From CAIWHR01 sp040007035 (lineage in GTDB: Bacteria > Pseudomonadota > Gammaproteobacteria > Burkholderiales > Casimicrobiaceae): a DNA stretch of 64,000 nt. Every line of letters begins with the position of its first letter. Position 1 is the stretch's first letter. Position numbers and translations under genes: made by a program. The stretch is taken from NCBI GenBank assembly GCA_040007035.1, contig JBDTVU010000002.1, positions 1 to 64,000 of the forward strand, read 5' to 3'. The notes under the pieces are model-generated. The model was not told the DNA's origin, did not search any database, and saw nothing but the letters and a program-made list of their open reading frames with translations. Positions 60,660 through 64,000 of the stretch are shown here, one piece after another.

Positions 60660-61712
60660 TCAGTGGAACAGCCCGGCCCACGGCGTCTGCATCATGACGG
60701 CGAGGAACACGATCCAGACCAGCGTGACGGGGATGAATACCTTCCAGCCCAGCCGCATGATCTGGTCGTAGCGGTAGCGCGGGAACGTCGCCCGGATCCA
60801 CAGGAACACGAACAGCACGGCCGCCATCTTCGCGAACAGCCACGGCATCCCGTCGCCGAGCGGCGCCAGGCCGCCGATCGTCATGTAGTTGAGCTGCGGC
60901 CACGGCGACAGCCAGCCGCCGAGGAACATCACCGACGCCAGCGCAGCGATCAGGATCATGTTCATGTACTCGGCGAGGAAGAACACCGCGAACGCGACGC
61001 CGGAGTACTCGACGTGGAAGCCGGCGACGATCTCCGACTCGCCCTCGGCGACGTCGAACGGATGCCGGTTGGTCTCGGCCACGCCGGAGATCACGTAGAC
61101 GATGAACAACGGGAACAGCGGGATGAAATACCAGTACGCGGCGCCGCCCGTCTGGCCGCGGACGATGTCGCCGAGGTTCAAGCTGTTGGCCGCCATCAGC
61201 ACGCCGACCAGCGCGAAGCCCATCGCGAGCTCGTAGGAGACGATCTGCGCCGCCGAGCGCAGGCAGCCGATGAACGCGTACTTCGAGTTCGACGCCCAGC
61301 CGGCGAGGATCACGCCGTAGACGCCGATCGACGTCATCGCCAGGATGTAGAGGAGCCCGGCGTTGATGTCGGCGACCACCGCGGTGTCGTTGAACGGCAC
61401 CACCGCCCACGCCGCCACCGCCGGGCCGATCGACAGCACCGGCGCGATGAAGAACAGGTAGCGGTTCGCGCCCGACGGCAGCACGATCTCCTTGAAGATC
61501 AGCTTGAACACGTCGGCGAACGGCTGCAGCAGCCCCATCGGGCCGACGCGGTTCGGCCCGATCCGGACCTGCATCCAGCCGATGATCTTGCGCTCGACCA
61601 GCGTCAGGTACGCCACCGACAGGATCAGTGGCACGACGACGGCGACGATCTTCGCCAGCGTCCACACGACCGGCCATGCGGGTCCGAAGAATTGCTGCAC
61701 CGGGGCGAGCAT
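60660..61712 (-). CDS. nuoH: NADH-quinone oxidoreductase subunit H
   Basis: A 350-residue subunit forming much of the quinone tunnel at the arm junction. Blocks: YLTLVERKIIGWMQVRIGPN, RVGPMGLLQPFADVFKL, ETNRHPFDVAEGESEIVAGF and EYSGVAFAVFFLAEYMN. The ATG at 61712 has AGGTGA a few bases upstream; a GTG at 61721, three codons earlier and abutting the nuoG stop, is the alternative. About eight helices. Confidence 0.95.
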   Translation of the reverse strand: MLAPVQQFFGPAWPVVWTLAKIVAVVVPLILSVAYLTLVERKIIGWMQVRIGPNRVGPMGLLQPFADVFKLIFKEIVLPSGANRYLFFIAPVLSIGPAVAAWAVVPFNDTAVVADINAGLLYILAMTSIGVYGVILAGWASNSKYAFIGCLRSAAQIVSYELAMGFALVGVLMAANSLNLGDIVRGQTGGAAYWYFIPLFPLFIVYVISGVAETNRHPFDVAEGESEIVAGFHVEYSGVAFAVFFLAEYMNMILIAALASVMFLGGWLSPWPQLNYMTIGGLAPLGDGMPWLFAKMAAVLFVFLWIRATFPRYRYDQIMRLGWKVFIPVTLVWIVFLAVMMQTPWAGLFH

Positions 61713-61721
61713 GCCGTTCAC

Positions 61722-64000
61722 CTAGGAACGCTCGACGGTAATGGGGCCCGACAGGCCCTCGAGCCCGCACGTCGATGGGTGCGCGGCGGCTATCCGGACC
61801 ACGCCGGCCGGCACCGTGGCATCGGCGGCGGCGGCGAGCACCGCTTCGCCGCGGCCTTGGCGGACCTTGACCTGTCCGCCGTCCGCCACGCCCAGCTGCT
61901 GCAGCGTCAGCGCGTTCATCCGCGCCCGCGGCGGCTTCGCGTCGGCGGTCTGCTGCAGCGACGGCGCGCGTCGCGCGATCGGATCGGCGAAGTGGATCGG
62001 GATGTCGGCGACGCGTTCGAGTCCGGACGTCGCCTTGGCCGGGGTCACGATCGCGACCGTCGTCCCGTTGCCGAGCTTCGCCGCGACGTCGACCGGCACC
62101 AGGTCGCGGCGGACGTCGTCGATGCCGTCGTAGTCGAATCCGGGCAGGCCCGCGAGCGAACCGAGTACCCGCAGCACCTTCCACGTCGGGCGCGCCTCGC
62201 CGAGCGGCTTCACCACGCCGTTGAACGCCTGCGCGCGCCCCTCGCAGTTGACGAACGTGCCGGCGGTCTCGGTGAAGGGGCCGATCGGCAGCAGCACGTC
62301 GGCGTACTGCAGGCCGTGGACGAACGGCGTCAGCAGTACGACAAAATCCGCCTGTTCGAGCGCGGCGCGGGCGGCGACCGGATTGGCGCAGTCGAACTCT
62401 GGCTCCGCACCGACGACGATGTAAGCGTTGCGCGGGTCGGCCAGCATCGCCTGCGCGTGAAGCCCGCCCGACTGCGGCAGCGCGCCGGCGACGTGGCCGC
62501 CGACGCTGTTCGCCGCTTCGCCGAGGCAACCGAGCGTCGCGCCGACGATTCCGGCAAGCGCCTGCGCGAGTGCCATCAGCTGCGACGCCTCGGTATGCTG
62601 TTCGGCGCCGTTGCCGAGCAGGATCGCCTTGCGCTCACCGGTGAGGAGCGACGCCGCGATCACCTGCGCGGCCGCGGTGGCCTCGATCCCGGCCAGCGCC
62701 GGCGGCACCGGCTTGCCTGCACCCTGCGCCGCGGCGACGACGATCTCGGCCAGCGCCAGCGGCAGCAGCGACGGCGCGGCGACGAACGAATGCGCGACGT
62801 GGATCAGCGAGTCGTCGGCGACCGAGTGCAGCAGCGATACCTGTGCGCCCTTCTTCGCCGCTTGCCGCAGCCGCTGCGCGACCAGCGGATGGTCCTTGCG
62901 CAGGAAGCTGCCGACGACGAGCACGCGCTCCAGCGTGTCGAGCGCGGCCAGCGGCAGCCCGAGCCACGGGACGCCCGCACCCTGGCCGTCACCACGGAAG
63001 TCGGACTGCCGCAGCCGGTGGTCGACGTTGTCGGAGCCGAACGCCCGGGTGAGTTTCGCCGCGAGCGCCATTTCCTCGAGTGTCGCGTGCGGCGACACCA
63101 GCGTGCCGAGCGCGGCGCCGCCGTGCTTCGCGGTGACGTCCTTCAGCGAATGGGCGACGAACTCGAGCGCGGTGTGCCAGTCGACGGTCTTCCATTCGCC
63201 CGCCTGCTTCACCATCGGCGCGGTCAGCCGGTCTTCGCCGTTGAGCGCTTCGTACGAGAAGCGGTCCTTGTCCGAGATCCAGCACTCGTTCACCGCCTCG
63301 TTCTCCAGCGGCAGCACGCGCAGCACGCGGTCGCCTTTCACCTGGACGACGAGGTTGCTGCCCAGCGCGTCGTGCGGCGAGACCGACTTGCGCCGCGAAA
63401 GCTCCCACGTCCGCGCCGCATAGCGGAACGGCTTCGACGTCAGCGCGCCGACCGGGCACAGGTCGATCATGTTGCCGGACAGCTCGGAATCCACGGTGCG
63501 GCCGACGAACGAGACGATCTCCGAGTGCTCGCCGCGGCCGATCATCCCCAGCTCCATCGTGCCGGCGATCTCCTGGCCGAAGCGGATGCAGCGCGTGCAG
63601 TGGATGCAACGGGTCATTTCCTCGGCCGAGATGAGCGGGCCGAGGTTCTTGTGGAAGACGACGCGTTTCGCTTCGGTGTAGCGCGACGCCGAGGCGCCGT
63701 AGCCGACGGCGAGGTCCTGCAGCTGGCATTCGCCGCCCTGGTCGCAGATCGGGCAGTCGAGCGGGTGGTTGATCAGCAGGAACTCCATCACCGACTTCTG
63801 CGCGGCGACAGCGACTTCCGAGTGCGTCCACACCTTCATACCGTCGGTGACCGGCGTCGCGCACGCAGGCAGCGGCTTCGGCGCCTTCTCGACCTGGACG
63901 AGGCACATCCGGCAGTTCGCCGCGATCGACAGCTTCTTGTGCCAGCAGAAGTGCGGGACGAAGATGCCGAGCTGGTGCGCAGCGTCCATCACCGTGCTGC
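61722..64000 (-). CDS. nuoG: NADH-quinone oxidoreductase subunit G, missing extreme N-terminus (right edge)
   Basis: At least 758 residues of the large Fe-S subunit of Complex I; the frame continues past the window edge, where STVMDAAHQLGIFVPHFCWH is read, so only about 15-20 residues are missing. Cluster ligands: FCWHKKLSIAANCRMC (2Fe-2S), HPLDCPICDQGGECQLQDL and CIHCTRCIRFGQEIAG. A molybdopterin-oxidoreductase-like domain follows (about 220-756) as usual. The stop is TAG at 61722-61724, directly before nuoH. Confidence 0.96.
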   Translation of the reverse strand, partial: STVMDAAHQLGIFVPHFCWHKKLSIAANCRMCLVQVEKAPKPLPACATPVTDGMKVWTHSEVAVAAQKSVMEFLLINHPLDCPICDQGGECQLQDLAVGYGASASRYTEAKRVVFHKNLGPLISAEEMTRCIHCTRCIRFGQEIAGTMELGMIGRGEHSEIVSFVGRTVDSELSGNMIDLCPVGALTSKPFRYAARTWELSRRKSVSPHDALGSNLVVQVKGDRVLRVLPLENEAVNECWISDKDRFSYEALNGEDRLTAPMVKQAGEWKTVDWHTALEFVAHSLKDVTAKHGGAALGTLVSPHATLEEMALAAKLTRAFGSDNVDHRLRQSDFRGDGQGAGVPWLGLPLAALDTLERVLVVGSFLRKDHPLVAQRLRQAAKKGAQVSLLHSVADDSLIHVAHSFVAAPSLLPLALAEIVVAAAQGAGKPVPPALAGIEATAAAQVIAASLLTGERKAILLGNGAEQHTEASQLMALAQALAGIVGATLGCLGEAANSVGGHVAGALPQSGGLHAQAMLADPRNAYIVVGAEPEFDCANPVAARAALEQADFVVLLTPFVHGLQYADVLLPIGPFTETAGTFVNCEGRAQAFNGVVKPLGEARPTWKVLRVLGSLAGLPGFDYDGIDDVRRDLVPVDVAAKLGNGTTVAIVTPAKATSGLERVADIPIHFADPIARRAPSLQQTADAKPPRARMNALTLQQLGVADGGQVKVRQGRGEAVLAAAADATVPAGVVRIAAAHPSTCGLEGLSGPITVERS

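Overview
The window is a GC-rich, almost fully coding stretch of a Gram-negative chromosome, most likely a betaproteobacterium (inference). Support comes from the nuoG-to-nuoN order, an ETF-quinone oxidoreductase next to a membrane Fe-S oxidoreductase, a TssQ-type lipoprotein, a fused PhaAB/MnhAB antiporter subunit and a PTA-fused malic enzyme. No rRNA, tRNA, CRISPR array, transposase or prophage gene was seen. No stretch over 300 bases lacks a gene.

Layout. 0-4.8 kb: acyl-CoA and electron-transfer genes (acetoacetyl-CoA synthetase fragment, thioesterase, membrane Fe-S protein, divergent ETF-QO). 4.9-8.7 kb: a Ser/Thr phosphorylation module (TssQ-like lipoprotein, kinase, PP2C phosphatase, FHA protein), of the kind tied to type VI secretion, but with no secretion genes in the window. 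8.8-22.1 kb: carbohydrate storage (ROK sugar kinase, an internally deleted Hsp20 remnant, then glgP-glgB-glgC-glgA and a GlgX-MalQ fusion). 22.2-28.5 kb: an Fbp/Afu-type ABC importer with two tandem binding proteins and an inositol-monophosphatase-family enzyme. 28.6-31.9 kb: DUF3617 protein, D,D-carboxypeptidase, TMTC-like membrane protein. 31.9-35.6 kb: etfB-etfA-acyl-CoA dehydrogenase. 35.65-40.55 kb: five poorly characterised genes, including a secreted metzincin, lying between two REP-like inverted repeats. 40.5-64 kb: one co-directional minus-strand block with malic enzyme, a Mrp/Pha cation antiporter and a CaCA exchanger, the lactate genes lutABC with an embedded aminotransferase, and nuoG-N running off the right edge.

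How it fits together. Fatty-acid and acyl-CoA oxidation feeds ETF. Two candidate ETF-to-quinone routes are present (ETF-QO and an EtfD-like Fe-S membrane protein). Lactate oxidation and malic enzyme feed pyruvate and reductant, and Complex I passes NADH electrons to quinone. Antiporters built from Complex I-related subunits use the resulting ion gradient. Surplus carbon goes to glycogen, which is mobilised by GlgP and the GlgX-MalQ fusion.

The observations most worth a second look are the orphan T6SS-style phosphorylation module, the paired REP-like elements whose ends supply stop codons, the in-frame deleted Hsp20 with an intact ribosome binding site, the GlgX-MalQ fusion, the metzincin-DUF5648 protein, and the tandem-binding-protein importer coupled to a phosphatase.
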